This document shows positions 1 through 9,713 of a stretch of DNA of 64,000 nt, one piece after another. The translations under genes and the position numbers were made by a program. The stretch comes from CAWCDJ01 sp963794265. GTDB lineage: Bacteria > Acidobacteriota > Terriglobia > Bryobacterales > Bryobacteraceae. The first letter of the stretch is position 1, and each line of letters starts with the position of its first letter. The notes beneath the pieces were generated by a model that made no database searches, had not been told where the DNA came from, and saw nothing but the letters and a program-made list of their open reading frames with translations. The stretch spans positions 186,001 to 250,000 of the forward strand of contig CAWCDJ010000001.1 of NCBI GenBank assembly GCA_963794265.1, written 5' to 3'.

Positions 1-1
1 C

Positions 2-88
2 GAAGACGAAGCCGAGGTCGAGCGTCTCTACCAGCGGCTCAAAACCGTAGGCAATCTCGATCAAAAGAACTCGACGGACGAGAAGTAG
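2..88 (+). CDS. C-terminal end of an unidentified protein (partial)
   Basis: An open frame runs in from the left edge and ends at TAG 86-88. The 28 visible residues are charged and rich in Glu, Asp and Lys, a typical disordered C-terminal tail, and carry no recognisable motif. The next gene begins with GTG three bases after this stop, so the two probably share a transcript. The product cannot be named from the part in the window. Confidence 0.55.
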   Translation, partial: EDEAEVERLYQRLKTVGNLDQKNSTDEK

Positions 89-91
89 CTC

Positions 92-709
92 GTGAAGTCG
101 TTCCGCTCCAACCGTTTCGGGCTGTGGCTCGTAACTCCCCTCCTGCTGGTTTTGTTGGCGGCCGCCGCGCACACGTGGTGTCTCGAGCGAGTCGGAGAGT
201 TTCTGATCCGCAATGATGGGCCGGCGAAGGCCGATCTGGCGGTGGTCCTGGCGGGCGATGCTCGCGGGAACCGGATTCTGGAAGGCGCGGAGCTGGTGCG
301 GAAGGGTTACGCGCCCGCGGTGCTGGTGAGCGGTCCGGCCGGGATGTACGGGCATTACGAGTGCGATCTCGCCATTCCCTTTGCCGTGAGCAAAGGCAAC
401 CCGCCCGATTGGTTCATCCGCTTTCCCAACAACTCCCTCTCCACGAGGGAGGAGGCCGCGGCGATTCTGGGCGAGTTGCGGCGGCGCAACATCCGGAGCT
501 TTCTGCTGGTGACCAGCACGTATCACAGCGGCCGCGCTGCCCGGATCTACAGCGCCGCGGAGCGCGCCGCCGGGGGAGGCCCTAGCTTCCGGGTGGTGGC
601 GGCCCAGGACCCATATTTCGGGCCGGATTCCTGGTGGCGGACCCGCGAGGGGCTGAAGACCGCCTTCATCGAGTTCTCCAAAACCATCGCCACCGCGGTG
701 GGCGTGTGA
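92..709 (+). CDS. YdcF-like DUF218 membrane-anchored protein
   Basis: This 205-residue protein has one N-terminal membrane segment (about residues 11-29), and the rest should lie outside the cytoplasmic membrane. The DUF218 fold is shown by an AVVLAGD strand near residue 50, the helix RILEGAELVRKG, the STREEAAA motif near 117 and a late VTSTYHSGRA strand-helix. DUF218 proteins (YdcF, SanA, ElyC) are linked to envelope or peptidoglycan-precursor functions in other bacteria, but the reaction is mostly unknown. The start is GTG three bases after the previous stop, and an ABC exporter starts three bases after its end, so the three look like one operon. The family is clear; the role is not. Confidence 0.8.
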   Translation: MKSFRSNRFGLWLVTPLLLVLLAAAAHTWCLERVGEFLIRNDGPAKADLAVVLAGDARGNRILEGAELVRKGYAPAVLVSGPAGMYGHYECDLAIPFAVSKGNPPDWFIRFPNNSLSTREEAAAILGELRRRNIRSFLLVTSTYHSGRAARIYSAAERAAGGGPSFRVVAAQDPYFGPDSWWRTREGLKTAFIEFSKTIATAVGV

Positions 710-711
710 GC

Positions 712-2448
712 ATGTGGGAGTCGCTGGCCACCGCGCGCAAGTACTTCCGGCGCTACCGGGCCGGCATGGCGGTAGGCTTTCTTTGCCTGATCCTGAAGGA
801 CGTCGCGCAAGCCCTCCAGCCACTCATGATCAAGGGCGCGGTAGATGCCTTCGGGGCGCGCGGATCCACGCTGTTTGTGCGGTTTGCCGGCTACCTGGTG
901 GGGCTGGCCGTGCTCAAGGGCGTGTTTCAGTTCTGGATGCGGGTCATCCTGATCGGGGTTTCGCGCGATATTGAGTACGACATCCGCAACGATCTTTTCC
1001 GGCACCTGGTAGGCCTGTCTCCGGATTACTATGCCCGCACCCGCACCGGCGACGTGATGGCCCGCGCCACCAACGACCTCAACGCCGTCCGCATGATGTT
1101 GGGACCCGGTGTGATGTACTGCTTCGAAACCGGCCTGACCTTCGCTCTGGCCATCGCCATCATGGTTTCCTTCGATTGGCGTCTGGCGCTGTTCGCGCTG
1201 CTGCCGGCGCCTGCGGTGAGCCTGGCGGTGATCGTCTCCGGCCGCGCGATTCACACCCGCTTCGAGCGGATCCAGGAAATGTTCTCGGATATCTCAAGCC
1301 GCGTTCAGGAGAACCTCTCGGGCGTCCGGATGATCCGGGCTTTCGTGCAGGAGAAGGCCGAACTGCGGCGCTTCGCGGAACTGAATCGGGAGTATATCGG
1401 CCAGAACCTGAAGCTGGTGCTGATCCAGGGCGTCTTCCAGCCGCTGCTCGAAGTCCTGATTGGGACCACCTTCCTGGTAGTGCTTTGGGTGGGCGGCCGC
1501 CAGGTGCTGCTGGGCCGCATCTCGATCGGCAGTTTCGCCATGTTCAACACCTACATGGGCATGCTCGTCTGGCCCATGATCGCTCTCGGATGGGTTGTGA
1601 ACCTGATGCAGCGGGGCAGCGCCTCGCTGACGCGCATCAACCAGATTCTGGCCGAGCGCCCCACGATTGCGCCGCCGCCCGAACCGGTACGCGTCGATGC
1701 GGTCCGCGGTGAGATCGCATTTTGCGATATTTCGATGGATTATGGCAGCGCATTGGCGCTCGATTCGATCGACCTGCGAATTCCCGCGGGAACGACGTTG
1801 GCGCTAGTCGGCCATACGGGCTCGGGGAAGAGCACGCTGGCCGCGCTGGTGCCGCGGCTGATGGACCCGACCGCAGGGAGCGTGACGCTCGACGGGATCG
1901 ACCTCCGCGCCCTGGATCCGGCGGACCTCCGCCGACAGATCGGCTTCGTCCCGCAGGAAACCTTCCTGTTCAGCGCCACCATCGCCGAAAATATCGCCTT
2001 CGGCGTGGACCGGGCAAGCGACGAAGACATCCGGCGCGCGGCACGGATCGCCGGCCTTGCCGACGATATCGAGGCGTTTCCACAGGGCTACCAGACGATG
2101 GTAGGGGAGCGCGGCATCACGCTCTCCGGCGGACAGAAGCAGCGCACGGCAATCGCGCGCGCGATCCTGCGGGATCCGCGGATTCTGATCCTCGACGATG
2201 CGCTGTCGAGCGTCGACACCCTGACCGAAGAGCGCATTCTGACCTACCTGGCCGGAGTGATGCGCGGCCGGACCGTAATCCTGATTTCGCACCGCGTCTC
2301 AACGGTGCGGCAGGCCGGCCGGATCGTGGTCCTCGAACGCGGCCGGATCGTCGAGCAGGGCACCCACGCGGAGTTAGTATCCGCGGGCGGGTATTATGCC
2401 GAGTTATCGCAGCGCCAGATGCTCGAAGAAGAGCTCGAATCAATCTGA
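712..2448 (+). CDS. ABC transporter, fused permease and ATPase (MsbA/MdlB type exporter)
   Basis: This 578-residue half-transporter has a six-helix permease domain (about 1-310) followed by a nucleotide-binding domain. Walker A GHTGSGKST is near residue 366, the Q-loop PQET follows, the signature LSGGQKQR is near 470, Walker B ILILDDA near 490, and the switch histidine SHRVS near 525. All catalytic residues are present, so it should be an active homodimeric exporter of lipids, drugs or peptides. An open frame extends upstream to 634, but ATG 712 directly follows the stop of the DUF218 gene and begins at the expected N-terminus. The substrate cannot be read from sequence. Confidence 0.9.
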   Translation: MWESLATARKYFRRYRAGMAVGFLCLILKDVAQALQPLMIKGAVDAFGARGSTLFVRFAGYLVGLAVLKGVFQFWMRVILIGVSRDIEYDIRNDLFRHLVGLSPDYYARTRTGDVMARATNDLNAVRMMLGPGVMYCFETGLTFALAIAIMVSFDWRLALFALLPAPAVSLAVIVSGRAIHTRFERIQEMFSDISSRVQENLSGVRMIRAFVQEKAELRRFAELNREYIGQNLKLVLIQGVFQPLLEVLIGTTFLVVLWVGGRQVLLGRISIGSFAMFNTYMGMLVWPMIALGWVVNLMQRGSASLTRINQILAERPTIAPPPEPVRVDAVRGEIAFCDISMDYGSALALDSIDLRIPAGTTLALVGHTGSGKSTLAALVPRLMDPTAGSVTLDGIDLRALDPADLRRQIGFVPQETFLFSATIAENIAFGVDRASDEDIRRAARIAGLADDIEAFPQGYQTMVGERGITLSGGQKQRTAIARAILRDPRILILDDALSSVDTLTEERILTYLAGVMRGRTVILISHRVSTVRQAGRIVVLERGRIVEQGTHAELVSAGGYYAELSQRQMLEEELESI

Positions 2449-2514
2449 GTTTCCGATCCTGAAATCCGCTAGAATGACCGATCAGGACTCTGAAAGTGCC
2501 GGCCATCTCTTCAC

Positions 2515-5333
2515 ATGCTCACCACACACAAGTTCAAGACAGGTACGTTGATTCTCGCAGCCGTGCTCGCATCCGCGGCACACGGATTCGCCGCAGCCAC
2601 CCTGAAAATCAGCCCGGGCAACTCGATAGCGATTCCCGGTTCGAGCATCGGCGGCTTGCAGTACGCGGCGCAAAACATCGTCGTCTACAGCAGTGACGGC
2701 TCACCGCTCCGGTTTCAGATTGGAGGCCAGGTTTACGGAACGTGCGGCCGGTGGTTCAGCGCCAGTCCCGACATCGGCATCACGCAAAGCACGGTCTCGA
2801 TCTTCCTGCTGAATTCGAACTGCCCGAACGCTACGGGTCTTTCACCCTTACCAACACTACGGCCGGGGGAGCGGGCGATTCGGTTACGGTCTCGGTGGCC
2901 TACCGGCCGGACCTGACGGGCACGGGCACCGGCAGCGTGTCGGTCTTCACCAACACCAATGCCATCGTGATTTACGCGGCCCCCGGTACGGGTGGAGGCA
3001 GCCAGATCACGCTCACTTCGTTCGCATCCAGCCCCGTCGGCTTCACGACCAGCGTCCCGCCGGATTATGCCAACTGGCTTTCGATTAGACAAACCGGTGG
3101 CAACCTTATGGGTCAGGTGAGCGCGGCTGCATCGGCGGTCCTGACCGTGACAGCCATCGCCTCGGGAGCGACCACTGGCCAGCAACTGCAAGGATATTTC
3201 ACCGTGCACCCGGACAATGGGGCGCCCGATATCACGGTTACGGTTACGTTCAATGTCGGCTCTGCGTCGACAGGAACCCTGGTGGCAACCCCGAGCAGTT
3301 TCACGACGGTGTATCCAGGTGACGGAGCGGAGAGCGGCATGTCGTCTAACATCACGTGCTACAACGGTTCGACGTTCAATGCTTCCACCAATGTCCCCTG
3401 GCTGGTAATCGCTCAGAACTCGATGCCATCATGGGGTGCGGTCGGCTTGAAGACGAATTACATGCTGGATATCGGGCTCGATCTCGCCAACCTCCAGAAC
3501 CTGGCGCCGGGCAGTTATACAGGCAAGGTTACTCTTGTCAACCCGGCGGACTTATCCGAAACTACGATCGTCGTGAACCTGGTGCTGACCAGCAGCATTC
3601 CCGGATACACGCCTCCCACGCTGGCAGTTTCGCCTGCTTCGCTGTCATTCACGACGGCGAACCCGATGAACCAGAAGCTCACCGTGACTTCAGACCAATA
3701 CGACGAGTTCACCGCCTCCTCCCAGGTATTCAGTGGCAGCTATAACTGGCTCAGCATTTCGCCCGGCGGCAATATCAAGGCGCAGCCGGGCGTCGGGATC
3801 GATGTTGTGGCGACAGTAAATCCGATCAGCCTCACACCGGGACAACAGTACACGGGCGAGATCGATCTGACACTCTACGGCACTACCCGGAAAGTGCCGG
3901 TGACCCTGACCGTGCCGGGCGGCGTAACCGGGGGCAACATCAAAGTTACCGGCGGCTCGGGTGCGGCGGTTTCTTCGCTCGCATTTACGGGTCAAGCCGG
4001 GGGTCCAACTTTGCCGGCACAGCAGATCACCATCTCGAGTGCTTCCGGAGCGTCCGCCATCGCCTTCAGCTACAGCACGAGCGCATCGTGGCTGCTGGTG
4101 AAGAATTCGCAGACGGGCCAGGGGGCCACGCCGGCAACCCTGCCGGTTACAGTAAGTGCGGGAAGTCTCGGGGTGGGCAGTTATCAGGGCACCGTCACGA
4201 TTACACCCACGGGCGGCACTCCGGTGGCGATCTCCGTGAATCTGTCGGTTACTCCCGCGCCCTTCCTGTCCGCGACTCCTGCCTCCATTCCGCTCACTTA
4301 CACTATAGGCGGCCCGGTTCCGCAACCGCAGACGATTCAGGTCTCGGGCAATGGCGGCTCGCTGCCGTTTACGGCAACCGCCACCTCGGGCGGAAACTGG
4401 CTCGCGGTCAGCCCGGCCTCGGGCACCACTTCCGCCGGCGGCGCGACTCCGTTGACCGTTTCGTTTGCGAACCTGGGCGCCCTTCCGCCGGGCCAAAGCT
4501 ATGCCGGCACGATCCTGGTGACCGGGTCCGGCAGTGCGGCGAACTCTACGATGGTGACGGTGAGCCTGGCGGTGATGCCGCCCCTGCCCACGATCGCCAA
4601 GGTGACCAACGCTGCCAGCTTCACTTCCGGGGCGATCGCGGCCGGCGAAATCATCACGATCTTTGGAACGGCGCTGGGGCCGGATACAGGAGTTGCCGTA
4701 ACACAGGATCTGATCGTGAAAGGCCAGATGCCCACCGCTCTCGGTGGCGTGCAGGTGCTGGTCAACGGCTATGCGGCGCCCCTGCTCTACGCCGGCGCGA
4801 CTCAGATTTCCGCCATTGTGCCCTACGAAATCAACTCACCCGCCTACGTGCGCAACTTAAACGTGACGGTTAAGTACCTGGGGCAGACTTCGAATGGCGT
4901 GTCGACCACGCAGGCTCCGGCGGCGCCCGGCATCTTCACCGCGAATTCGAGCGGCAATGGGCCCGGAGCCATTCTGAACCCGGACTCCTCGACGAACTCT
5001 TCGGACCGCCCGGCCCATCCTGGCGAGATCGTCGTCCTGTACCTGACCGGAGAAGGCCAAACGATTCCCGGCGGAATCTCTGGGAGGATTACGCCGGCTA
5101 TGGCGCCATTCACCGAGCCCGTCCTGGCGCCGATGGTTACGATCGACGGGCAGCCCGCGACGGTGGTCTTCTACGGCGAAGCCCCCGGCATGGTCGCGGG
5201 CGTTCTACAGGTGAACGTGCAGGTTCCGTCCGGCGCGCGCGCGGGTGACCTGCCGGTGTCCGTCAAGATCGGCGACGCCGCCACGCAAACGACCGAAGAT
5301 GGCACGGGCGCGGTGACGGTTTCGGTTCGCTAA
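2515..5333 (+). CDS. Secreted Ig/BACON-like repeat protein with TIGR03437 C-terminal domain, interrupted by a frameshift
   Basis: The gene begins with a signal peptide (MLTTHKFKTG then a hydrophobic stretch ending at AHGFAAA) in the frame of 2515. Near 2835 the protein-like sequence moves to the next frame and continues to TAA 5331-5333. Joined across the GGG at 2835-2837 the text reads NCPNAT then GSFTLTNTT, so one missing base explains the break. The middle is a series of beta-sandwich repeats with SVNLSVTPAP-type boundaries and WL motifs (NWLAVSP, SWLLVKN). The last 250 residues, from KVTNAASFTSG, match the TIGR03437 domain common in Solibacter-type Acidobacteria. It is probably an extracellular or surface protein. 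It could be a pseudogene, a phase-variable gene or a sequencing error. Confidence 0.75.
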
Positions 5334-6016
5334 CGCAGATCTTCGAGCTTCAGCCGTCCGGTGTAGATGGCCATGCCGAGTGCGGCGTGGATATTCATAG
5401 CGGTGAGGGCGCGGATCTCGTCGAGGGTCGTGATGCCTCCGGCGGCGGTGAGTTCAAGCGAGGTCGCGCCGCGCAGGCGGCGGAACCAGTCGAGATCGGT
5501 GCCCTGCATCATGCCCTCCTTATCCACGTAGGTCGAGAGGAAGCCGGAGCAGTAGGGTTCCAGGTCCGCGAGCACCTGCTCGGCGGTGAGGGTGGTGGCC
5601 TCCTGCCATCCCCTGACGACAATGCGGCCGCCCTTCGAATCCACCGCGATGATGAGGCGTTCGCTCCCGATGGCGTCGCGCATGGCTCCGAGGAGCGGCG
5701 CGTTGATGCCCTCCGCCGTGAACGCCGACGTGCCGACAATCACGCGGTGCGCTCCCTGTTCCACCAGGGCTTGGGCGCGCTCCACGGTACGCACGCCGCC
5801 GCCCACGCGGGTTACGGCGCGCGCGGCCAGCATGCGGACCAGGGCGTCGTTCGACCCGCGGCCCATGGCGGCATCGAGATCGATCACCTGGATTTCCGGA
5901 AATCCGGCGAAGCGTTCGAGCATGATTTCGGGCGCCGCGCCTTCCAGGGCTTTCTCGCGGCCCTGAACCAACTGAACGACCTTGCCATCCATCAGGTCGA
6001 TGCAGGGGAAGATCAC
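5330..6016 (-). CDS. hisA: HisA, ProFAR isomerase (histidine biosynthesis)
   Basis: HisA opens the aminoaldose ring of ProFAR to give PRFAR, the fourth step of histidine synthesis. The 228-residue protein begins VIFPCIDLMDGKVVQL, which places the catalytic Asp at residue 7. The second catalytic Asp lies in AVDSKGG near residue 127, and the phosphate loops GGGVRTVE and AAGGITTLDE are present. The start is GTG 6016, overlapping the hisF stop in a GTGA arrangement. The open frame extends further upstream but that part is hisF in another frame. It is the last gene of the his operon and its end overlaps by 4 bases the end of the converging TIGR03437 gene. Confidence 0.95.
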   Translation of the reverse strand: MIFPCIDLMDGKVVQLVQGREKALEGAAPEIMLERFAGFPEIQVIDLDAAMGRGSNDALVRMLAARAVTRVGGGVRTVERAQALVEQGAHRVIVGTSAFTAEGINAPLLGAMRDAIGSERLIIAVDSKGGRIVVRGWQEATTLTAEQVLADLEPYCSGFLSTYVDKEGMMQGTDLDWFRRLRGATSLELTAAGGITTLDEIRALTAMNIHAALGMAIYTGRLKLEDLR

Positions 6017-6777
6017 TGCGGCGGCCTCACCGGGATTCCGCGCTTGTCGAGCTCTTCTTTCAACTGGTTCACGGTGTAGGTTCCGTAGTGAAAGATCGAA
6101 GCCGCCAGCGCGGCGTCGGCACAGCCTTCGATGAGCACGCGGACAAAATGTTCGGGCTCGCCGGCGCCTCCGGAGGCGATCACGGGAACGTGGGTGGCAC
6201 GCGAGACGGCGCGGGTCAAATCGCAATCGAAGCCGGTCTGGACGCCGTCGGTATCCATGGAGGTCAGCAAGATCTCTCCGGCGCCCAATTCTTCTCCGCG
6301 CGCGGCCCAGGCGACGGCGTCGATGCCTTCGTCGTCGCGGCCGCCGCGAGTAAAGACGTGCCAGTTCCCCGCCCCGTGCCGGCGCGCGTCGATGGCCAGC
6401 ACCACGGCCTGCGCGCCGAACTCACGCGAGAGTTCGGTGATCAGTTCGGGACGCCGCACAGCCGCGGTGTTCACCGAGACCTTATCGGCGCCCGACATCA
6501 GGATGCGCCGCGCGTCGGCTACCGAACGGATGCCGCCGCCAACCGCCAGCGGGATGAAGACCTTGCGCGCAGTGCGTGCGACCACGTCCGCCATGATCTC
6601 GCGGGCATCGCTCGACGCGGTGATATCGAGGAACACCAACTCGTCGGCGCCATCGTGGTTGTAGCGGTCCGCCAGCTCGACCGGGTCGCCCGCATCCCGT
6701 AAGTTCACGAAATTGACGCCCTTCACCACACGGCCGCCGGTGACGTCGAGGCACGGAATAATGCGTTTCGCTAACAT
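6013..6777 (-). CDS. hisF: HisF, cyclase subunit of imidazole glycerol phosphate synthase
   Basis: HisF uses ammonia channelled from HisH to convert PRFAR to imidazole glycerol phosphate and AICAR. The 254-residue barrel has catalytic Asp11 in IIPCLDVTGGRVVKG and the second Asp near 130 in AIDARRHG, plus the phosphate loops AVGGGIRS and ASGGAGEPEH. Length is normal for the family. The ATG start overlaps the last codons of hisH by 7 bases, and the stop overlaps the hisA start by 4, so the three are probably translationally coupled. This is a confident call. Confidence 0.96.
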   Translation of the reverse strand: MLAKRIIPCLDVTGGRVVKGVNFVNLRDAGDPVELADRYNHDGADELVFLDITASSDAREIMADVVARTARKVFIPLAVGGGIRSVADARRILMSGADKVSVNTAAVRRPELITELSREFGAQAVVLAIDARRHGAGNWHVFTRGGRDDEGIDAVAWAARGEELGAGEILLTSMDTDGVQTGFDCDLTRAVSRATHVPVIASGGAGEPEHFVRVLIEGCADAALAASIFHYGTYTVNQLKEELDKRGIPVRPPQ

Positions 6778-7370
6778 GCCTGGTCCACGAAGTTCTTCAC
6801 GATCTGCAAACCGATGCTGCCGGATTTCTCCGGGTGGAATTGCACGCCATACACATTGCCGGCTTCGAGAGCCGCGGTGTAGCGCACGTCATAAGTGCAG
6901 CAGGCCGCGGCATCAGGCACCTCCGGCACATAGTAACTATGTGCAAAATAGACGAACGGCCCGGCCGGCAGTTTCCGCAGGAGCTTCGACCCGTCGCGCA
7001 CCTCGAGCTCGTTCCAGCCCATGTGCGGAACCCGCGCCTCGGCCGGGAATCGCTTCACGATGCCGGGGAACAGGGCGAGCCCTTCCACTTCCGGCGCTTC
7101 CTCGCTGGCCTCGAACAGCGCCTGCATGCCGAGACAGATACCCAGGAACGGCACGCCCGCGGCGATGCGGTCGCGCAGCGTGTCGCGAACCTCGAGCGCG
7201 TCGAGCGCGCGCATCATCTGTCCGAAATGGCCCACGCCGGGAAGGATGATCCTGGAAGCTGCGCGCAGGCCGCCGGCATCCCGCACGAGCGTATACTCGC
7301 AGCCGGCTTCGGCCAGCGTGTTCTCGACCGACCGCAGGTTGCCGGCGCCGTAATCGAAGATGGAGATCAT
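6771..7370 (-). CDS. hisH: HisH, glutamine amidotransferase subunit of imidazole glycerol phosphate synthase
   Basis: HisH hydrolyses glutamine and passes ammonia to HisF. The 199-residue class I amidotransferase shows the nucleophile loop GICLGMQAL (Cys near residue 79) and the triad His/Glu in VQFHPEKSG near the C-terminus. The start MISIFDYGAGN at 7370 is the conserved family N-terminus; the longer open frame upstream belongs to hisB. ATG 7370 overlaps the hisB stop as ATGA, and the end overlaps hisF by 7 bases, which suits a 1:1 complex made from adjacent genes. Confidence 0.95.
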   Translation of the reverse strand: MISIFDYGAGNLRSVENTLAEAGCEYTLVRDAGGLRAASRIILPGVGHFGQMMRALDALEVRDTLRDRIAAGVPFLGICLGMQALFEASEEAPEVEGLALFPGIVKRFPAEARVPHMGWNELEVRDGSKLLRKLPAGPFVYFAHSYYVPEVPDAAACCTYDVRYTAALEAGNVYGVQFHPEKSGSIGLQIVKNFVDQAC

Positions 7371-7954
7371 AACAAACCCTTGGTGGACGGCAACTGGTCC
7401 TTCAGCCGGGCGTCCTTCGAGCAGGCGTACTTCATGGCCCGCGCGAAGCACTTGAAGACGGCTTCGATCTTGTGGTGGTTGGAGCGGCCGTAGAGAACCT
7501 TCGCGTGCAGATTCGCCCCGGCGTGGTTGACGAAACCGCCGAAGAAATCTTCCACCAGCTCGGTTTGCAGGTCGCCCACCATCCGTACCTTCACCAGGTC
7601 TCTGTAGACCAACGCGGGCCGTCCGCCCAGGTCGAGCGCCACCAGGGCCAGGGTTTCATCCATCGGCAGCACGAAGTAGCCGGCGCGATTGATGCCCTTG
7701 CGATCGCCCAGTGCTTTGGTGAACAACTCGCCGAGCACGATCCCGACATCTTCCACCGTGTGATGCTGGTCGACGTCCAGGTCGCCGTCGGCGTGCAGCT
7801 TCAGATCGAAGCCGCCGTGCTTCGTAAACAGTTCCAGCATGTGATCGAAGAAACGGATGCCGGTGGAGATTTCGTAACGGCCGCGGCCTTCGATTTTCAG
7901 CGCCCCGGAAATCCGGGTCTCCTTGGTATTGCGCTCCAGGGCGGCCGTTCTCAT
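7367..7954 (-). CDS. hisB: HisB, imidazoleglycerol-phosphate dehydratase (monofunctional)
   Basis: HisB dehydrates imidazole glycerol phosphate to imidazole acetol phosphate. This 195-residue form has only the dehydratase domain, without the N-terminal HAD phosphatase found in enterobacterial HisB. The two metal-binding HHxxE motifs are visible as QHHTVED (near 65) and NHHKIEA (near 165), along with FFDHMLE and the FFGGF segment. The start is ATG 7954, overlapping by 4 bases the stop of a separate HAD phosphatase gene, so the phosphatase function that is fused in some bacteria may sit next door here. Confidence 0.95.
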   Translation of the reverse strand: MRTAALERNTKETRISGALKIEGRGRYEISTGIRFFDHMLELFTKHGGFDLKLHADGDLDVDQHHTVEDVGIVLGELFTKALGDRKGINRAGYFVLPMDETLALVALDLGGRPALVYRDLVKVRMVGDLQTELVEDFFGGFVNHAGANLHAKVLYGRSNHHKIEAVFKCFARAMKYACSKDARLKDQLPSTKGLL

Positions 7955-8631
7955 GACGCGAAAACCTCTTCGAGATAGTTGATGTCGTCCACGATGGCGT
8001 AGGCGCCCTCTTCCTGGAAAAGGAATACCAGGTCGATGTAGAGCGGGTTCGAGGGCGCGGCGACCCCGATGAAGGGCACGCGCGCGGCGCGAGCGGCGCG
8101 TGCGTCGTCCACGCTGTCGCCGACGTAAAAGACCGTGCAGCCCGAGTTCTCTCTGAGAATGCGGAGCAGCCCGTCGGGGTCGGGCTTGTGGCGTTCCACG
8201 TCGTACATGCCGACGATCGGGTCGAAAACGAACCCCGCCGCGAAGCGGTCTAGCGTCAGGCGCGCCTCTTCCTTCGGCCTCCCGGTGAAGACGGCGAACC
8301 GGAACGCCCGGTTGAGCTTTTCGAGCGTGCCCGGTTTCGCGACCCACTGCTCGCGCAGCATCAGGCCATCGCTCCCGTCGCCCAGAAAGATGGATTGGAA
8401 GTACTGCCTCACTTCCTCAAAAGGCGCCGGCACACCGCTGCTGGTCACGACGTGGTGCGAGAGCTGCCAATCGTCGTTCCAGCCGCCCTGGTTCTTATAG
8501 TCCTGGATCTGCTGGTTGGTGAGCCTGGTTCCCGTGAAGTGCTCCACGGTGCGCGCGATGGTCTCGCGATAGGATTCGGTCACGTCCACCAGGACGCCAT
8601 CCATGTCGAACACAAGCAGCGGCTGGTTCAT
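7951..8631 (-). CDS. HAD-superfamily phosphatase inside the his operon (candidate histidinol-phosphate phosphatase)
   Basis: This 226-residue protein is a HAD subfamily I hydrolase. The nucleophile motif FDMDGVLVD is at residues 8-16, followed by a helical cap, the motif II Thr in VFTGRPKEEA, the motif III Lys in RHKPDPDG, and motif IV VGDSVDDARAA. All catalytic residues are intact. It overlaps hisC upstream and hisB downstream by 4 bases each, so it is a true member of the operon. The operon has no other histidinol-phosphate phosphatase, which makes that step the obvious guess. That is inference from context: HAD enzymes have many substrates. Confidence 0.8.
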   Translation of the reverse strand: MNQPLLVFDMDGVLVDVTESYRETIARTVEHFTGTRLTNQQIQDYKNQGGWNDDWQLSHHVVTSSGVPAPFEEVRQYFQSIFLGDGSDGLMLREQWVAKPGTLEKLNRAFRFAVFTGRPKEEARLTLDRFAAGFVFDPIVGMYDVERHKPDPDGLLRILRENSGCTVFYVGDSVDDARAARAARVPFIGVAAPSNPLYIDLVFLFQEEGAYAIVDDINYLEEVFAS

Positions 8632-9713
8632 CGATTCCAGATCTCCTCGAGCGCGGCCAGAAGGCGGCGGGTCTGCTCGCGCGTGCCCACCGTGATGCGG
8701 ACGCAGCCCGGCGCTTCGTAGCTGCGGTCGCGGACCAGGATCGCCTGCTCGCGCAGGGCGTCGCGCACCTCGATGGCGCGGGGACCGAAATCCCCGAGCA
8801 CGAAGTTGCCGGAACTCGGCACATAGCGGACGCCGAGTTTCTCGAGGCCAACGCACAACAGTTCGCGCGCCGCCAGCACTTCGGCGACGTAGGTTTCGAT
8901 GTATTCGCGATCTTCGATAGCCGCTTGTGCCGCCAGCACCGCCACCGAATTCACGCTGTAAGGCGATTGGGCTTTGTGCATGTAGGCGACGTTGGCCTCG
9001 TGCGAGAACAGGCAGCCGAGCCGCATGGCAGCCATTCCGAAGACCTTCGAAAACGTGCGGCAGACGAACAGGTTGGGGACGCGTTCGATTTCGGTCAGGG
9101 CCGTGACGCCGCAGAATTCAAAATACGCCTCGTCGATCAGTACGACTGCCCTGCGCGCGCGGTGCAGGATGCGCTCGATGCCGAGCAGACCCACGCCGGT
9201 GCCGGTGGGATTATTCGGATTCGCCAGCAGCACGGCCCGGGTGTCGGGCGTGATGGCGTCCAGCACTTCCTGCAGCGGAAAATCCAGTCCCGGCCAGGGA
9301 TACGCTACTTCCTTGATGCTGGCGCCCGCGACCTCCGCATAGAAGCGGTACATCGCGTAGGAAGGCTTGAGCAGAACCACTTCCTGGCCGGCATCGACAT
9401 ACGTGTTGATGAAGACCTGAATGGCTTCGTCAGTCCCGTTGGTGAACACGAACTGCGCGGGCGAGACGCCGAAATACGCGGCAACGGCTTGCTTGGCCTC
9501 GCCGTACTCGGGATATACGGCCAGGCAGCCGGGCGTCAGCCGCTCCCTCACGGCGGCAATCACGCGCGGCGAGCAGCCGACGGTGTTCTCGTTGAAATCG
9601 AGCCGCAGTTTGCCGGTGCGCCCCCCGGTCGGTGGTGAGTAGGGCGCCATGGCTTGTACAGCGGGCCGGGGCCGGACGGCGCCCTTCGGGAGCTTGGGTG
9701 CTCTAGCGGCCAT
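8628..9713 (-). CDS. hisC: HisC, histidinol-phosphate aminotransferase
   Basis: HisC transfers an amino group from glutamate to imidazole acetol phosphate. The 361-residue class I/II aminotransferase has the substrate segment LDFNENTVG, the cofactor loop NGTDEAI, ANPNNPTGT, DEAYFEF, and the PLP lysine in TFSKVFGMAAMRLG. The start is placed at ATG 9713 (MAARAPKLP), 11 bases inside the end of hisD. It sits fourth in the his operon. A second HisC-like protein at 19366 lies with tyrosine-degradation genes, so this copy is the one likely to serve histidine synthesis. Confidence 0.93.
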   Translation of the reverse strand: MAARAPKLPKGAVRPRPAVQAMAPYSPPTGGRTGKLRLDFNENTVGCSPRVIAAVRERLTPGCLAVYPEYGEAKQAVAAYFGVSPAQFVFTNGTDEAIQVFINTYVDAGQEVVLLKPSYAMYRFYAEVAGASIKEVAYPWPGLDFPLQEVLDAITPDTRAVLLANPNNPTGTGVGLLGIERILHRARRAVVLIDEAYFEFCGVTALTEIERVPNLFVCRTFSKVFGMAAMRLGCLFSHEANVAYMHKAQSPYSVNSVAVLAAQAAIEDREYIETYVAEVLAARELLCVGLEKLGVRYVPSSGNFVLGDFGPRAIEVRDALREQAILVRDRSYEAPGCVRITVGTREQTRRLLAALEEIWNR

